NCBI GenBank assembly: GCA_922989275.2
Contig: OV277868.1
Span: 17,604,291-17,668,290, forward strand
Origin: Gari tellinella
Taxonomy: Eukaryota > Mollusca > Bivalvia > Cardiida > Psammobiidae
Length of the DNA stretch: 64,000 nt
Reading direction: 5' to 3'
The notes beneath the pieces are model-generated. The model was not told where the DNA came from. It did not search any database and was given only the letters and a program-made list of their open reading frames with translations. The translations under genes were made by a program, and so were the position numbers. This document shows positions 1 through 14,566 of the stretch, piece by piece. How positions within the stretch are numbered: the first letter of the stretch is position 1; every line of letters starts with the position of its first letter.

Positions 1-314
1 AGTGGGCCGTACGATTATTACAGAACTCTATATTGTGAACGTTTATGTGGTAAAACTAACTCATATTTATATTCCCATGCCCGTAAAGGAAAGATAATAT
101 GCATTCATTTTTAGACAAGCATGTTAGGATATTTAAAAAACGATTAAAATAAGTTTGAGAAAAGCATAGATATATGGCTGTCAAGCAAGATATTTAAATC
201 TTGCTTAGACCAAATACGGCTTTCAGGCATACCATATGGTTCTTATGGAGTCTTTTCGTGACCTTAATCGACCAATGGAATGACTAGAAATTAGTTGGGA
301 TCAGGTGAACTGTT
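1..314. other. Region 3' of the PAN/CCP gene, no feature seen
   Basis: This AT-rich stretch would hold the 3' UTR of the minus-strand gene. I see no polyadenylation signal of standard form, no repeat and no ORF worth reporting. Confidence 0.4.
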
Positions 315-490
315 TCATGTGCACTCAAACTGTGGCGCTGTCCAGGTTGAATTAGTCTGACACGTAATCGTAATTGAGGATGACGTAGCGTTGTACGGTC
401 CCTGACACGCGTAAGTTCTGTTTGCATCTTGCGTCTCCAAGCCGGGCCCAATGATAGCGTTGGTAATGTTGGGTGGCGTACCGCAGTGGG
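315..490 (-). CDS. Exon 4, terminal exon of PAN/EGF-like/CCP protein (second CCP domain and stop)
   Basis: The acceptor TATATCAG precedes a phase 1 exon that reads HCGTPPNITNAIIGPG, then TYACQGPYNATSSS, then ITITCQTNSTWTAPQFEC, Thr, TGA stop. This is a second CCP/sushi domain with the CG-P start and the final W...C, followed by the stop two codons after the last cysteine. Joining it to exon 3 gives one open frame. Three NXS/T sites (NIT, NAT, NST) suggest glycosylation. No transmembrane segment follows, so the product should be secreted. No canonical AATAAA is visible on the minus strand before the window edge. Confidence 0.7.
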
Positions 491-999
491 CTGATATACG
501 AGAACAAAGGGATCATACATGTAGTAATGTGGACAAAATCCTTTCCAGGTTGCAAAATTATAAAGAGTTTGAGTTTAGTCTGAGATGTTTCCCACGCAAT
601 TGATATGTCAGGTTTGAGACTTTGCTAGCAATAAAATTCTTGAGAAAGATCTAAAACTGAACTCAACTTCATTTTTACCTAGGACCCTGCTAGTTTCAAC
701 GAAACAGAGTTCACTAAAACTTTGCAAGTGACTTTTGTTTTATTTATTGAAATCTGGCAATCCTGGAGCCGCGATATGTGACTTAAATACTGTTAAAGCG
801 ACTTCAAACCCTGTGTCAACAACAACACAGACCTTATTTTAATCCAAGTGATGTCAACACGCCTTCATAAATACATACTGCAATAACGTTTTAGGGACCC
901 CATCAAATTAATCTAACACATATTGGAGAAAAGGTCATTCGCGATTGTTGGTGTTTGGTTTTTTTTAAAACAGGAGTTGTTATATATTTTGACACTTAC
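491..999 (-). other. Intron 3 of the PAN/CCP gene
   Basis: The interval between the GTAAGT donor of exon 3 and the CAG acceptor of exon 4 is 509 bp. It holds no recognised repeat or ORF. Confidence 0.6.
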
Positions 1000-1170
1000 G
1001 TATGCACTGGAAGTTCCAGGTCCAGGTGCCATTGTCCTGGCACGTTGTTTTCAGACTTGGTGTTGCAGACACAAACCCTGTTTCACATTCTGAATTGAGT
1101 ACGCAGCCTGCTTCCGCACATCCGCTATAGTGAAAAGCACCGGGTACTGTCGGCAGACTTCCGCAGTAGG
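1000..1170 (-). CDS. Exon 3 of PAN/EGF-like/CCP protein (first CCP/sushi domain)
   Basis: This 171-bp exon has an AACAG acceptor and a GTAAGT donor and is phase 1-1, the classic symmetrical CCP exon. It encodes a sushi pattern: YCGSLPTVPGAFHYSG, cysteines in CAEAGC, ECETGF, then TTCQDNGTWTWNFQC. Four cysteines, the central GF and the late Trp before the last Cys fit a complement control protein module of about 57 residues, slightly short. CCP modules mediate extracellular protein binding. The exon is separated from exon 2 by 26.6 kb, most of it the 56-bp minisatellite. Confidence 0.75.
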
Positions 1171-1672
1171 CTGTTAAATAAATCGATCGGCAAATGCAGT
1201 GGAGATATAATTCCATCATGTTTAAACGCAAACAAAACGCAAAGCAATAAAATGCAAACAATGACAACTGTTTGATAATTCTTATTAGTACACCTCGCTT
1301 TGAGTTACAATGTTAAATTCCCATAGACCTACAGTTAACATTTTGCATGTCTTTTACATCTATTCAAAATATACTGTCACTCTTTATGATATTCTTTTTG
1401 TGACGTCACTCTAAAAAACATTACTTTTTTACTCCGTCCGAAAACGTACTGTCAGGATTGACATTGAGTTCGCTATTGGATACATTGGAACGTTATAAAG
1501 ATTGGTAACATAATTATAAACAATGTGACGTCATAGACGGCGACGTCGTTTCCCGCGTTACATACATGTCTGCGCTAAATTAGTATTCACAACACATTTT
1601 ATAAAATACAAATGAGACGATTCTAAAGCTAGAATTGATAAGCTCGGTGTAATAAAATAAATATTAGATGTC

Positions 1673-1796
1673 AGTTTGCGTGACATTCAAATTGTCAACC
1701 CTCGAAAACAAGAATGTCACCCTCGGCTACGCCTCGGGGTGACATGCTGTTTCTCGGGCTGACAATTTGAATGTCACGCAAACTGCCATCTAATAT
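1673..1796. repeat. Self-complementary hairpin, left copy
   Basis: Its ends are TTAGATGTCAGTTTGCGTGA and the reverse complement with one or two changes. The middle carries GGCTACGCC within a region that can pair with itself. An inverted copy lies at 1980-2118. Confidence 0.65.
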
Positions 1797-1979
1797 TTAT
1801 ATATTATTCTATTTATTTTGAGTGGCAAAGAGTTTGGAGCTAGATCAGACGCCTGGCTCCAAACTATTTGCTGTTGAAAATATTGTTTTAGCGTAAACGA
1901 GATTATTGAAAACATAACGTCTTCTCTACCATACCACTAACTCATTCATCTACAGACCCGAATGGTTTCATATATTATA

Positions 1980-2118
1980 TAAATATTAGATGGCAGTTTG
2001 CGTGACATTCAAATTGTCAACCCGAGAAACAGCATGTCACCCCGAGGCGTAGCCGAGGGTGACATTCTTGTTTTCGAGGGTTGACAATTTGAATGTCACG
2101 TAAACTGCCATCTAATAA
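1980..2118. repeat. Self-complementary hairpin, right copy
   Basis: This is an inverted copy of the hairpin at 1673-1796. It reads inward from TTAGATGGCAGTTTGCGTGA to CTGCCATCTAATAATT and contains GGCGTAGCC in the centre. Confidence 0.65.
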
Positions 2119-5100
2119 TTATTTTATTACACCGAGCTTATCAACCCTGGCTTTGGAATCGTTTTATTCGTATTTTATAAAATGTGTTGTGAATACAAAT
2201 TTAGCGCGGACATGTACGAAACGCGGGAAATGACTTCGCCGTCTTACGACGTCACATTGTTTATAATTATATTACAAGAAACAAAGAATAACGTTATGAG
2301 AAGTAAATTGAAGAAACAGCGTCTTCACATTGTCTAGGTGGCAAATATCCTCTTCCGAAAGGGTGGCAAATCGTTAAGGAATGGACAAAAGGAAGCAACT
2401 TGTACAGAAAATGCCAAAAGTTGCTCAGAAGTTACCACTCTTTAAAACGTTCCAATGTATCCAATAGCGAAAGTAATGTCAATGCTGACAGTACGTTTTC
2501 GGACGGAGTAAAAAAGTAATGTCCTTTAGAGTGACGTCACAAAAAGAATATCATAAAGAGTGACAGTATATTTTGAATAGATGTAAAAGACATGCAAAAT
2601 GTTAACTGTAGGTCTATGGGAATTTAACATTGTGACTCAAAGCTAGGTGTAATAAAGAACTATACCATACCAGTAACTCATTCGTCTACAGACCCGAGCG
2701 GTTTCATATATAGAACTATACCATACCACTAACTCATTCGTCTACAGACCCGAGCGGTTTCATATATAGAACTATACCATACCACTAACTCATTCGTCTA
2801 CAGACCCGAGCGGTTTCATATATAGAACTATACCATACCACTAACTCATTCATCTACAGACCCGAACGGTTTCATATATAGAACTATACCATACCACTAA
2901 CTCATTCGTCTACAGACCCGAGCGGTTTCATATATAGAACTATACCATACCACTAACTCATTCGTCTACAGACCCGAGCGGTTCCATATATAGAACTATA
3001 CCATACCACTAACTCATTCGTCTACAGACCCGAGCGGTTTCATATATAGAACTATACCATACCACTAACTCATTCGTCTACAGACCCGAACGGTTTCATA
3101 TATAGAACTATACCATACCACTAACTCATTCGTCTACAGACCCGAGCGATTTCATATATAGAACTATACCATACCACTAACTCATTCGTCTACAGACCCG
3201 AACGGTTTCATATATAGAACTATACCATACCACTAACTCATTCGTCTACAGAGCCGAACGGTTTCATATATAGAACTATACCATACCACTAACTCATTCG
3301 TCTACAGACCCGAGCGGTTTCATATATAGAACTATACCATACCACTAACTCATTCGTCTACAGACCCGAACGGTTTCATATATAGAACTATACCATACCA
3401 CTAACTCATTCATCTACAGACCCGAATGGTTTCATATATAGAACTATACCATACCACTAACTCATTCGTCTACAGACCCGAGCGGTTTCATATATAGAAC
3501 TATACCATACCACTAACTCATTCGTCTACAGACCCGAGCGGTTTCATATATAGAACTATACCGTACCACTAACTCATTCATCTACAGACCCGAACGGTTT
3601 CATATATAGAACTATACCATACCACTAACTCATTCGTCTACAGACCCGAGCGGTTTCATATATAGAACTATACCATACCACTAACTCATTCGTCTACACA
3701 CCCGAGCGGTTTCATATATAGAACTATACCATACCACTTACTCATTCGTCTACAGACCCGAACGGTTTCATATATAGAACTATACCATACCACTAACTCA
3801 TTCGTCTACAGACCCGAGCGGTTTCATATATAGAACTATACCATACCACTAACTCATTCGTCTACAGACCCGAACGGTTTCATATATAGAACTATACCAT
3901 ACCACTAACTCATTCGTCTACAGACCCGAACGGTTTCATATATAGAACTATACCATACCACTAACTCATTCGTCTACAGACCCGAGCGGTTTCATATATA
4001 GAACTATACCATACCACTAACTCATTCGTCTACAGACCCGAACGGTTTCATATATAGAACTATACCATACCACTAACTCATTCATCTACAGACCCGAATG
4101 GTTTCATATATAGAACTATACCATACCACTAACTCATTCGTCTACAGACCCGAGCGGTTTCATATATAGAACTATACCATACCACTAACTCATTCGTCTA
4201 CAGACCCGAGCGGTTTCATATATAGAACTATACCATACCACTAACTCATTCGTCTACAGACCCGAATGGTTTCATATATAGAACTATACCATACCACTGA
4301 CTCATTCATCTACAGACCCGAATGGTTTCATATATAGAAGTATACCATACCACTGACTCATTCATCTACAGACCCGAATGGTTTCATATATAGAACTATA
4401 CCATACCACTAACTCATTCATCTACAGACCCGAACGGTTTCATATATAGAACTATACCATACCACTAACTCATTCGTCTACAGACCCGAGCGGTTTCATA
4501 TATAGAACTATACCATACCACTAACTCATTCGTCTACAGACCCGAATGGTTTAATATATAGAACTATACCATACCACTGACTCATTCATCTACAGACCCG
4601 AATGGTTTCATATATAGAACTATACCATACCACTGACTCATTCATCTACATAGACCCGAATGGTTTCATATATAGAACTATACCATACCACTGACTCATT
4701 CATCTACAGACCCGAATGGTTTCATATATAGAACTATACCATACCACTAACTCATTCATCTACAGACCCGAACGGTTTCATATATAGAACTATACCATAC
4801 CACTAACTCATTCATCTACAGACCCGAATGGTTTCATATATATAACTATACCATACCACTAACTCATTCGTCTACAGACCCGAATGGTTTCATATATAGA
4901 ACTATACCATACCACTAACTCATTCATCTACAGACCCGAGCGGTTTTATATATAGAACTATACCATACCACTAACTCATTCGTCTACAGACCCGAATGGT
5001 TTCATATATAGAACTATACCATACCACTAACTCATTCGTCTACAGACCCGAACGGTTTCATATATAGAACTATACCATACCACTGACTCATTCATCTACA

Positions 5101-5830
5101 GACACGAATGGTTTCATATATAGAACTATACCATACCACTAACTCATTCGTCTACAGACCCGAGCGGTTTCATATATAGAACTATACCATACCACTAACT
5201 CATTCGTCTACAGACCCGAACGGTTTCATATATAGAACTATACCATACCACTAACTCATTCGTCTACAGACCCGAACGGTTTCATATATAGAACTATACC
5301 ATACCACTAACTCATTCGTCTACAGACCCGAACGGTTTCATATTTAGAACTATACCATACCACTAACTCATTCGTCTACAGACCCGAACGGTTTCATATA
5401 TAGAACTATACCATACCACTAACTCATTCATCTACAGACCCGAATGGTTTCATATATAGAACTATACCATACCACTAACTCATTCGTCTACAGACCCGAG
5501 CGGCTTCATATATAGAACTATACCATACCACTAACTCATTCGTCTACAGACCCGAGCGGTTTCATATATAGAACTATACCATACCACTAACTCATTCGTC
5601 TACAGACCCGAGCGGTTTCATATATAGAACTATACCATACCACTAACTCATTCGTCTACAGCCCCGAGCGGTTTCATATATAGAACTATACCATACCACT
5701 AACTCATTCACCTACAGACCCGAGCGGTTTCATATATAGAACTATACCATACCACTAACTCATTCGTCTACAGACCCGAGCGGTTTCATATATAGAACTA
5801 TACCATACCACTAACTCATTCGTCTACAGA

Positions 5831-8800
5831 CCCAAATGGTTTCATATATAGAACTATACCATACCACTGACTCATTCATCTACAGACCCGAATGGTTTAA
5901 TATATAGAACTATACCATACCACTGACTCATTCATCTACAGACCCGAATGGTTTCATATATAGAACTATACCATACCACTAACTCATTCATCTACAGACC
6001 CGAACGGTTTCATATATAGAACTATACCATACCACTACCTCATTCGTCTACAGACCCGAGCGATTTCATATATAGAACTATACCATACCACTAACTCATT
6101 CGTCTACAGACCCGAATGGTTTAATATATAGAACTATACCATACCACTGACTCATTCATCTACAGACCCGAATGGTTTCATATATAGAACTATACCATAC
6201 CACTGACTCATTCATCTACAGACCCGAATGGTTTCATATATAGAACTATACCATACCACTGACTCATTCATCTACAGACCCGAATGGTTTCATATATAGA
6301 ACTATACCATACCACTAACTCATTCATCTACAGAACCGAACGGTTTCATATATAGAACTATACCATACCACTAACTCATTCATCTACAGACCCGAATGGT
6401 TTCATATATAGAACTATACCATACCACTAACTCATTCGTCTACAGACCCGAATGGTTTCATATATAGAACTATACCATACCACTAACTCATTCATCTACA
6501 GACCCGAACGGTTTCATATATAGAACTATACCATACCACTAACTCATTCGTCTACAGACCCGAATGGTTTCATATATAGAACTATACCATACCACTAACT
6601 CATTCGTCTACAGATCCGAACGGTTTCATATATAGAACTATACCATACCACTGACTCATTCATCTACAGACACGAATGGTTTCATATATAGAACTATACC
6701 ATACCACTAACTCATTCATCTACAGACCCGAATGGTTTCATATATAGAACTATACCATACCACTAACTCATTCATCTACAGACCCGAATGGTTTCATATA
6801 TAGAACTATACCATACCACTAACTCATTCGTCTACAGACCCGAATGGTTTCATATATAGAACTATACCATACCACTAACTCATTCGTCTACAGAACCGAA
6901 TGGTTTCATATATAGAACTATACCATACCACTAACTCATTCATCTACAGACCCGAATGGTTTCATATATAGAACTATACCATACCACTAACTCATTCGTC
7001 TACAGACCCGAATGGTTTCATATAAAGAACTATACCATACCACTAACTCATTCATCTACAGACCCGAATGGTTTCATATATAGAACTATACCATACCACT
7101 TACTCATTCGTCTACAGACCCGAACGGTTTCATATATAGAACTATACCATACCACTAACTCATTCGTCTACAGACCCGAATGGTTTCATATATAGAACTA
7201 TACCATACCACTAACTCATTCATCTACAGACCCGAATGGTTTCATATATAGAACTATACCATACCACTAACTCATTCATCTACAGACCCGAATGGTTTCA
7301 TATATAGAACTATACCATACCACTAACTCATTCGTTTACAGACCCGAATGGTTTCATATATAGAACTATACCATACCACTAACTCATTCGTCTACAGACC
7401 CGAACGGTTTCATATATAGAACTATACCATACCACTGACTCATTCATCTACAGACCCGAATGGTTTCATATATAGAACTATCCCATACCACTAACTCATT
7501 CGTCTAGAGACCCGAACGGTTTCATATATAGAACTATACCATACCACTAACTCATTCATCTACAGACCCGAATGGTTTCATATATAGAACTATACCATAC
7601 CACTAACTCATTCATCTACAGACCCGAATGGTTTCATATATAGAACTTTACCATACCACTAACTCATTCGTCTACAGACCCGTACGGTTTCATATATAGA
7701 ACTATACCATACCACTAACTCATTCGTCTACAGACCCGAACGGTTTCATATATAGAACTATACCATACCACTAACTCATTCGTCTACAGACCCGAACGGT
7801 TTCATATATAGAACTATACCATACCACTAACTCATTCGTCTACAGACCCGAACGGTTTCATATATAGAACTATACCATACCACTAACTCATTCGTCTACA
7901 GACCCGAACGGTTTCATATATAGAACTATACCATACCACTAACTCATTCGTCTACAGACCCGAACGGTTTCATATATAGAACTATACCATACCACTAACT
8001 CATTCGTCTACAGACCCGAACGGTTTCATATATAGAACTATACCATACCACTAACTCATTCGTCTACAGACCCGAAAGGTTTCATATATAGAACTATACC
8101 ATACCACTAACTCATTCGTCTACAGACCCGAACGGTTTCATATATAGAACTAAACCATACCACTAACTCATTCGTCTACAGACCCGAACGGTTTCATATA
8201 TAGAACTATACCATACCACTAACTCATTCGTCTACAGACCCGAACGGTTTCATATATAGAACTATACCATACCACTAACTCATTCGTCTACAGACCCGAA
8301 CGGTTTCATATAAAGAACTATACCATACCACTAACTCATTCATCTACAGACCCGAACGGTTTCATATATAGAACTATACCATACCACTAACTCATTCATC
8401 TACAGACCCGAACGGTTTCATATATAGAACTTTACAATACCACTAACTCATTCATCTACAGACCCGAGCGGTTTCATATATAGAACTATACCATACCACT
8501 AACTCATTCATCTACAGACCCGAACGGTTTCATATATAGAACGATACCATACCACTAACCCATTCGTCTACAGACCCGAACGGTTTCATATATAGAACTA
8601 TACCATACCACTAACTCATTCGTCTACAGACCCGAACGGTTTCATATATAGAACTATACCATACCACTAACTCATTCGTCTACAGACCCGAACGGTTTCA
8701 TATATAGAACTATACCATACCACTAACTCATTCGTCTACAGACCCGAACGGTTTCATATATAGAACTATACCATACCACTAACTCATTCGTCTACAGACC

Positions 8801-11800
8801 CGAACGGTTTCATATATAGAACTATACCATACCACTAACTCATTCGTCTACAGACCCGAACGGTTTCATATACAGAACTATACCATACCACTAACTCATT
8901 CGTCCACAGACCCGAACGGTTTCATATATAGAACTATACCATACCACTAACTCATTCGTCTACAGACCCGAACGGTTTCATATATAGAACTATACCATAC
9001 CACTAACTCATTCGTCTACAGACCCGAACGGTTTCATATATAGAACTATACCATACCACTAACTCATTCGTCTACAGACCCGAACGGTTTCATATATAGA
9101 ACTATACCATACCACTAACTCATTCGTCTACAGACCCGAACGGTTTCATATATAGAACTATACCATACCACTAACTCATTCGTCTACAGACCCGAACGGT
9201 TTCATATATAGAACTAAACCATACCACTAACTCATTCGTCTACAGACCCGAACGGTTTCATATATAGAACGATACCATACCACTAACTCATTCGTCTACA
9301 GACCCGAACGTTTTCATATATAGAACTATACCATACCACTAACTCATTCGTCTACAGACCCGAACGGTTTCATATATAGAACTATACCATACCACTAACT
9401 CATTCGTCTACAGACCCGAACGGTTTCATATATAGAACTATACCATACCACTAACTCATTCGTCTACAGACCCGAACGGTTTCATATATAGAACTATACC
9501 ATACCACTAACTCATTCGTCTACAGACCCGAACGGTTTCATATATAGAACTATACCATACCACTAACTCATTCGTCTACAGACCCGAACGGTTTCATATA
9601 CAGAACTATACCATACCACTAACTCATTCGTCCACAGACCCGAACGGTTTCATATATAGAACTATACCATACCACTAACTCATTCGTCCACAGACCCGAA
9701 CGGTTTCATATATAGAACTATACCATACCACTAACTCATTCGTCTACAGACCCGAGCGGTTTCATATATAGAACTATACCATACCACTAACTCATTCGTC
9801 TACAGACCCAAATGGTTTCATATATAGAACTATACCATACCACTGACTCATTCATCTACAGACCCGAATGGTTTAATATATAGAACTATACCATACCACT
9901 GACTCATTCATCTACAGACCCGAATGGTTTCATATATAGAACTATACCATACCACTAACTCATTCATCTACAGACCCGAACGGTTTCATATATAGAACTA
10001 TACCATACCACTAACTCATTCGTCTACAGACCCGAGCGATTTCATATATAGAACTATACCATACCACTAACTCATTCGTCTACAGACCCGAATGGTTTAA
10101 TATATAGAACTATACCATACCACTGACTCATTCATCTACAGACCCGAATGGTTTCATATATAGAACTATACCATACCACTGACTCATTCATCTACAGACC
10201 CGAATGGTTTCATATATAGAACTATACCATACCACTGACTCATTCATCTACAGACCCGAATGGTTTCATATATAGAACTATACCATACCACTAACTCATT
10301 CATCTACAGAACCGAACGGTTTCATATATAGAACTATACCATACCACTAACTCATTCATCTACAGACCCGAATGGTTTCATATATAGAACTATACCATAC
10401 CACTAACTCATTCGTCTACAGACCCGAATGGTTTCATATATAGAACTATACCATACCACTAACTCATTCATCTACAGACCCGAACGGTTTCATATATAGA
10501 ACTATACCATACCACTAACTCATTCGTCTACAGACCCGAATGGTTTCATATATAGAACTATACCATACCACTAACTCATTCGTCTACAGATCCGAACGGT
10601 TTCATATATAGAACTATACCATACCACTGACTCATTCATCTACAGACACGAATGGTTTCATATATAGAACTATACCATACCACTAACTCATTCATCTACA
10701 GACCCGAATGGTTTCATATATAGAACTATACCATACCACTAACTCATTCATCTACAGACCCGAATGGTTTCATATATGGAACTATACCATACCACTAACT
10801 CATTCGTCTACAGACCCGAATGGTTTCATATATAGAACTATACCATACCACTAACTCATTCGTCTACAGAACCGAATGGTTTCATATATAGAACTATACC
10901 ATACCACTAACTCATTCATCTACAGACCCGAATGGTTTCATATATAGAACTATACCATACCACTAACTCATTCGTCTACAGACCCGAATGGTTTCATATA
11001 AAGAACTATACCATACCACTAACTCATTCATCTACAGACCCGAATGGTTTCATATATAGAACTATACCATACCACTTACTCATTCGTCTACAGACCCGAA
11101 CGGTTTCATATATAGAACTATACCATACCACTAACTCATTCGTCTACAGACCCGAATGGTTTCATATATAGAACTATACCATACCACTAACTCATTCATC
11201 TACAGACCCGAATGGTTTCATATATAGAACTATACCATACCACTAACTCATTCATCTACAGACCCGAATGGTTTCATATATAGAACTATACCATACCACT
11301 AACTCATTCGTCTACAGACCCGAACGGTTTCATATATAGAACTATACCATACCACTGACTCATTCATCTACAGACCCGAATGGTTTCATATATAGAACTA
11401 TCCCATACCACTAACTCATTCGTCTAGAGACCCGAACGGTTTCATATATAGAACTATACCATACCACTAACTCATTCATCTACAGACCCGAATGGTTTCA
11501 TATATAGAACTATACCATACCACTAACTCATTCATCTACAGACCCGAATGGTTTCATATATAGAACTTTACCATACCACTATCTCATTCGTCTACAGACC
11601 CGTACGGTTTCATATATAGAACTATACCATACCACTAACTCATTCGTCTACAGACCCGAACGGTTTCATATATAGAACTATACCATACCACTAACTCATT
11701 CGTCTACAGACCCGAACGGTTTCATATATAGAACTATACCATACCACTAACTCATTCGTCTACAGACCCGAACGGTTTCATATATAGAACTATACCATAC

Positions 11801-13341
11801 CACTAACTCATTCGTCTACAGACCCGAACGGTTTCATATATAGAACTATACCATACCACTAACTCATTCGTCTACAGACCCGAACGGTTTCATATATAGA
11901 ACTATACCATACCACTAACTCATTCGTCTACAGACCCGAACGGTTTCATATATAGAACTATACCATACCACTAACTCATTCGTCTACAGACCCGAACGGT
12001 TTCATATATAGAACTATACCATACCACTAACTCATTCGTCCACAGACCCGAGCGGTTTCATATATAGAACTATACCATACCACTAACTCATTCGTCTACA
12101 GACCCGAACGGTTTCATATATAGAACTATACCATACCACTAACTCATTCCTCTACAGACCCGAACGGTTTCATATATAGAACTATACCATACCACTAACT
12201 CATTCGTCTACAGACCCGAACGGTTTCATATATAGAACTAAACCATACCACTAACTCATTCGTCTACAGACCCGAACGGTTTCATATATAGAACTATACC
12301 ATACCACTAACTCATTCGTCTACAGACCCGAACGGTTTCATATATAGAACTATACCATACCACTAACTCATTCGTCTACAGACCCGAACGGTTTCATATA
12401 AAGAACTATACCATACCACTAACTCATTCATCTACAGACCCGAACGGTTTCGTATATAGAACTATACCATACCACTAACTCATTCATCTACAGACCCGAA
12501 CGGTTTCATATATAGAACTTTACCATACCACTAACTCATTCATCTACAGACCCGAGCGGTTTCATATATAGAACTATACCATACCACTAACCCATTCGTC
12601 TACAGACCCGAACGGTTTCATATATAGAACTATACCATACCACTAACTCATTCGTCTACAGACCCGAACGGTTTCATATATAGAACTATACCATACCACT
12701 AACTCATTCGTCTACAGACCCGAACGGTTTCATATATAGAACTATACCATACCACTAACTCATTCATCTACAGACCCGAGCGGTTTCATATATAGAACTA
12801 TACCATACCACTAACTCATTCGTCTACAGACCCGAACGGTTTCATATATAGAACTATACCATACCACTAACTCATTCGTCTACAGACCCGAACGGTTTCA
12901 TATACAGAACTATACCATACCACTAACTCATTCGTCCACAGACCCGAACGGTTTCATATATAGAACTATACCATACCACTAAATCATTCGTCTACAGACC
13001 CGAACGGTTTCATATATAGAACTATACCATACCACTAACTCATTCGTCTACAGACCCGAACGGTTTCATATATAGAACTATACCATACCACTAACTCATT
13101 CGTCTACAGACCCGAACGGTTTCATATATAGAACTATACCATACCACTAACTCATTCGTCTACAGACCCGAACGGTTTCATATATAGAACTATACCATAC
13201 CACTAACTCATTCGTCTACAGACCCGAACGGTTTCATATATAGAACTAAACCATACCACTAACTCATTCGTCTACAGACCCGAACGGTTTCATATATAGA
13301 ACGATACCATACCACTAACTCATTCGTCTACAGACCCGAAC
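5831..13341. repeat. Higher-order repeat of about 71 units (3,976 bp) within the array
   Basis: Markers match at a 3,976-bp (71 x 56) offset: ACCCAAATGG at 5831 and 9807, CAGAACCG at 6331 and 10307, and a 240-bp open stretch at 6956 and 10932 with identical translation. At the TCCCATACC/TCTAGAG pair the offset drops to 3,920 bp (70 units; 7481 and 11401). The unit with GTTTACA near 7331 is absent from the second copy, so one unit was lost there. Confidence 0.85.
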
Positions 13342-14566
13342 GTTTTCATATATAGAACTATACCATACCACTAACTCATTCGTCTACAGACCCGAACGGT
13401 TTCATATATAGAACTATACCATACCACTAACTCATTCGTCTACAGACCCGAACGGTTTCATATATAGAACTATACCATACCACTAACTCATTCGTCTACA
13501 GACCCGAACGGTTTCATATATAGAACTATACCATACCACTAACTCATTCGTCTACAGACCCGAACGGTTTCATATATAGAACTATACCATACCACTAACT
13601 CATTCGTCTACAGACCCGAACGGTTTCATATACAGAACTATACCATACCACTAACTCATTCGTCTACAGACCCGAACGGTTTCATATATAGAACTATACC
13701 ATACCACTAACTCATTCGTCTACAGACCCGAAAGGTTTCATATATAGAACTATACCATACCACTAACTCATTCGTCTACAGACCCGAACGGTTTCATATA
13801 TAGAACTATACCATACCACTAACCCATTCGTCTACAGACCCGAATGGTTTCATATATAGAACTATACCATACCACTAACTCATTCGTCTACAGACCCGAA
13901 CGGTTTCATATATAGAACTATACCATACCACTAACTCATTCGTCTACAGACCCGAACGGTTTCATATATAGAACTAAACCATACCACTAACTCATTCGTC
14001 TACAGACCCGAACGGTTTCATATATAGAACTATACCATACCACTAACTCATTCGTCTACAGACCCGAACGGTTTCATATTTAGAACTATACCATACCACT
14101 AACTCATTCGTCTACAGACCCGAACGGTTTCATATATAGAACTATACCATACCACTAACTCATTCATCTACAGACCCGAATGGTTTCATATATAGAACTA
14201 TACCATACCACTAACTCATTCGTCTACAGACCCGAGCGGTTTCATATATAGAACTATACCATACCACTAACTCATTCGTCTACAGACCCGAGCGGTTTCA
14301 TATATAGAACTATACCATACCACTAACTCATTCGTCTACAGACCCGAGCGGTTTCATATATAGAACTATACCATACCACTAACTCATTCGTCTACAGACC
14401 CGAGCGGTTTCATATATAGAACTATACCATACCACTAACTCATTCATCTACAGACCCGAGCGGTTTCATATATAGAACTATACCATACCACTAACTCATT
14501 CGTCTACAGACCCGAGCGGTTTCATATATAGAACTATACCATACCACTAACTCATTCGTCTACAGA

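Larger units (their letters stand above)
1285..2654. mobile_element. Foldback element with nested inverted arms
   Basis: The left arm from about 1285 (TAGTACACCTCGCTTTGAG) is repeated in inverse orientation ending at about 2654 (CTCAAAGCTAGGTGTAATA). Long matches include the segment around 1380-1500 against 2450-2580. Inside are two self-complementary hairpins, at about 1673-1796 and 1980-2118, that are inverted copies of each other; both contain GACATTCAAATTGTCAACCC. The loop (about 1810-1976) holds half of a family A element and then one partial 56-bp minisatellite unit. There is no transposase. The element lies inside intron 2 and ends two bases before the large array. Confidence 0.7.

Noticed and set aside
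6956..7195. 79-residue open frames within the minisatellite (also 10932-11171)
   Set aside because: They consist only of 56-bp units in shifting frames, exist because the local variants lack stops, and are identical because the segment was duplicated. There is no start context or composition of a real protein.
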